Position numbers and translations under genes: made by a program
NCBI RefSeq assembly: GCF_025564085.1
Contig: NZ_JAMGZJ010000076.1
Span: 124,001-188,000, forward strand
Direction of reading: 5' to 3'
DNA from: Silvania confinis
GTDB lineage: Bacteria > Pseudomonadota > Gammaproteobacteria > Enterobacterales > Enterobacteriaceae
Length of the DNA stretch: 64,000 bases
The notes under the pieces: generated by a model
What the model saw: only the letters and a program-made list of their open reading frames with translations
The model's database searches: none
What the model was told of the DNA's origin: nothing
Shown: positions 62,569-64,000 of the stretch, in pieces
How positions within the stretch are numbered: the stretch's first letter is position 1
Layout of the letters: each line of letters opens with the position of its first letter

Positions 62569-63903
62569 TTATTTCTGCAATTCCATACGTTTGATGTCGC
62601 CCACTACGAACAGGTAGCAGAACATCGCCATCAGTGCTGAACACCCTACGAATACCAGCGCCGCGTTGAACGAGTGCAGTTCGCTGACCAGATAGCCAAT
62701 CACCAACGGCGTGACGATTGACGCTACGTTGCCAAAGACGTTAAACACCCCGCCGCACAGACCGACGATCTCTTTTGGCGCAGTATCAGAAATTACCGGC
62801 CAGCCCAGCGCACCAAAACCTTTACCGAAGAATGCCAGTGCCATCAACGCCACCACCAGCGCAGTGTTGTTGGTGTAGTTACACAGAATAATGGTGGATG
62901 CCAGCAGCATACCGACCACAATCGGCAGCTTACGCGCCAGGGTAATCGACTTGCCTTTCTTGATCAGATGGTCGGAGAAGACGCCACCCAACACGCCACC
63001 GGCAAAACCACAGAGCGCCGGAATAGAAGCCACCAGACCCACTTTCAGAATCGACATGCCTTTTTCCTGCACCAAATAAATCGGGAACCAGGTGAGGAAG
63101 AACCAGGTGATGGTGTTGATAAAATATTGCCCGAAAAACACGCCCAGCATCATGCGGTTCGACAGTAATTGCTTGATGTAGTGCAGTTTAGGACCGCTTG
63201 CCGCTTTGTCGCCCGGCTTTTTATGGTCCATGTCGACAACCGCGCCACCGTCTTTAATGAACTGCAACTCCTCGGCAGTCATACGTGGGTGATCGGTTGG
63301 GTTATGGATTAACTTCACCCACAGACCGGTCAGTACAAAACCAATCACGCCCATTACGGTAAAGACATGTTCCCAACCCCAGGCAAAGGTCAGCCAGCCG
63401 AGCAGCGGAGAGAACAGCGCCAGTGAGAAGTACTGTGCGGAGTTAAAAATCGCTGATGCGGTGCCGCGCTCTTTGGTCGGGAACCAGGCCGCCACAATAC
63501 GGGCGTTGGCCGGGAACGACGGTGCTTCAGAGAAGCCCAGCATAAAGCGCATAAAGAACATCGAGATACCAGCCCAGGCCAGCGGCACGAAATCGACGAA
63601 GCCCTGCAGGAAGGTAAACAGCGACCAGAAGAACAGGCTGTAGGTATAGACCTTTTTCGATCCAAACTTATCCAGCAGCCAGCCGCCGGGGATCTGCATC
63701 AGCAGGTAGGCCCAGCCGAAGGCGGAGAAGATGTATCCCATCTCCACCGCGCTTAACTGCAGCTCCTCGGCCACTGCGGTACCGGCAATAGAGAGCGTCG
63801 CGCGGTCAGCGTAATTGACCGCCGTAACAATAAAGATAATTAACAGAATCAGGTAGCGGGTGGGAGCACCCTTTTTTGCACTCACGGTAGTATCCAGCAA
63901 CAT
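62569..63903 (-). CDS. garP: Galactarate/glucarate/glycerate transporter GarP (MFS)
   Basis: A 444-residue member of the anion:cation symporter family with twelve membrane helices (RYLILLIIFIVTAVNYADRATLSIAG near residue 18; SEAPSFPANARIVAAWFPTKERG near 117; quoted in parts). It imports galactarate or glucarate. Start ATG at 63903 (MLLDTTVSAKKG), with AGAGGAAAT upstream, gives the E. coli length of 444; a frame from 63921 adds six residues. First gene of garPLRK. GudP is a close paralogue; synteny with garLRK supports GarP. Confidence 0.94.
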   Translation of the reverse strand: MLLDTTVSAKKGAPTRYLILLIIFIVTAVNYADRATLSIAGTAVAEELQLSAVEMGYIFSAFGWAYLLMQIPGGWLLDKFGSKKVYTYSLFFWSLFTFLQGFVDFVPLAWAGISMFFMRFMLGFSEAPSFPANARIVAAWFPTKERGTASAIFNSAQYFSLALFSPLLGWLTFAWGWEHVFTVMGVIGFVLTGLWVKLIHNPTDHPRMTAEELQFIKDGGAVVDMDHKKPGDKAASGPKLHYIKQLLSNRMMLGVFFGQYFINTITWFFLTWFPIYLVQEKGMSILKVGLVASIPALCGFAGGVLGGVFSDHLIKKGKSITLARKLPIVVGMLLASTIILCNYTNNTALVVALMALAFFGKGFGALGWPVISDTAPKEIVGLCGGVFNVFGNVASIVTPLVIGYLVSELHSFNAALVFVGCSALMAMFCYLFVVGDIKRMELQK

Positions 63904-64000
63904 TTTTATTTCCTCTGGCACATCGGTGTCGTTATTTTTATTATTTTAAGAAAGAGGCGTTCCTGATTATTTATTGATAGCAGGCAATATCAGGTAATTA
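63904..64000. promoter_or_regulatory. Upstream region of garP (cut by window end)
   Basis: AT-rich, 97 bases. In E. coli the divergent garD lies beyond and CdaR activates both; the divergent gene is outside the window, so sites cannot be judged. Confidence 0.4.

Overview
This 64 kb window reads as chromosome of an enterobacterium close to Enterobacter, Lelliottia or Kosakonia. From about 15.5 kb rightward the gene order follows Escherichia coli closely (yqjH-yqjI, aer, patA, fadH, rlmG, ygjP, ygjR, alx, sstT, uxaAC, exuT-exuR, yqjA to yhaK, tdc, rnpB, garKRLP), interrupted by blocks that E. coli does not carry at these places. No phage, insertion sequence, tRNA, 16S/23S rRNA or CRISPR array was seen. 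The genus is an inference from gene content.

Left block (1-15.5 kb, accessory compared with E. coli). The window opens inside a leftward operon whose visible genes are an iron-dependent alcohol dehydrogenase, a PduL-type phosphotransacylase and the start of a flavoprotein. These are typical cargo genes of a bacterial microcompartment. Next is a leftward type I cellulose operon, bcsO-bcsQ-bcsA-bcsB-bcsC-bcsD-bcsZ, closed by a strong terminator. bcsC carries an in-frame amber codon that separates the periplasmic TPR part from the outer-membrane barrel, so cellulose export is probably broken unless the codon is read through. A divergent gene for a coiled-coil protein with a J-domain-like HPD motif follows.

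Centre left (15.5-30.8 kb). The ferric-chelate reductase gene yqjH and its PadR repressor gene yqjI are divergent around a palindrome-rich operator region. This YqjI lacks the long His/Cys-rich N-terminus of E. coli YqjI. Two chemoreceptor genes follow (an orphan MCP and aer), each with a good flagellar sigma-28 promoter, so the organism is probably motile. patA (putrescine aminotransferase) has a sigma-54 promoter, an NtrC-like site and a TTG start. A complete AI-2 quorum-signal system, lsrACDBFG divergent from lsrRK, sits between patA and fadH and is flanked at both ends by BIME-type palindromes.

Centre right (30.9-51.5 kb). This is a conserved backbone: fadH, rlmG, ygjP, ygjR, the Mn/pH riboswitch with alx, sstT, the hexuronate genes uxaC-uxaA, exuT and exuR with CRP and ExuR sites, then yqjA-mzrA, yqjC-D-E-K, yqjF, yqjG, yhaH, yhaJ and yhaK. 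A small periplasmic Spy/CpxP-like gene follows yhaK. An ~85 bp composite terminator repeat occurs twice, at the fadH/rlmG and sstT/uxaA junctions.

Right block (51.6-64 kb). tdcABCDE encodes anaerobic threonine/serine degradation to propionate, with ATP made by TdcD. tdcF and tdcG are missing and a terminator follows tdcE. An AT-rich regulatory region with a CRP site lies upstream of tdcA. Then come the RNase P RNA gene rnpB, whose promoter lies within and just past the 3' end of garK, and garP-garL-garR-garK for galactarate/glucarate breakdown. Overall the window is rich in anaerobic and plant- or gut-carbon catabolism: hexuronates, glucarate, threonine, putrescine and a microcompartment substrate.
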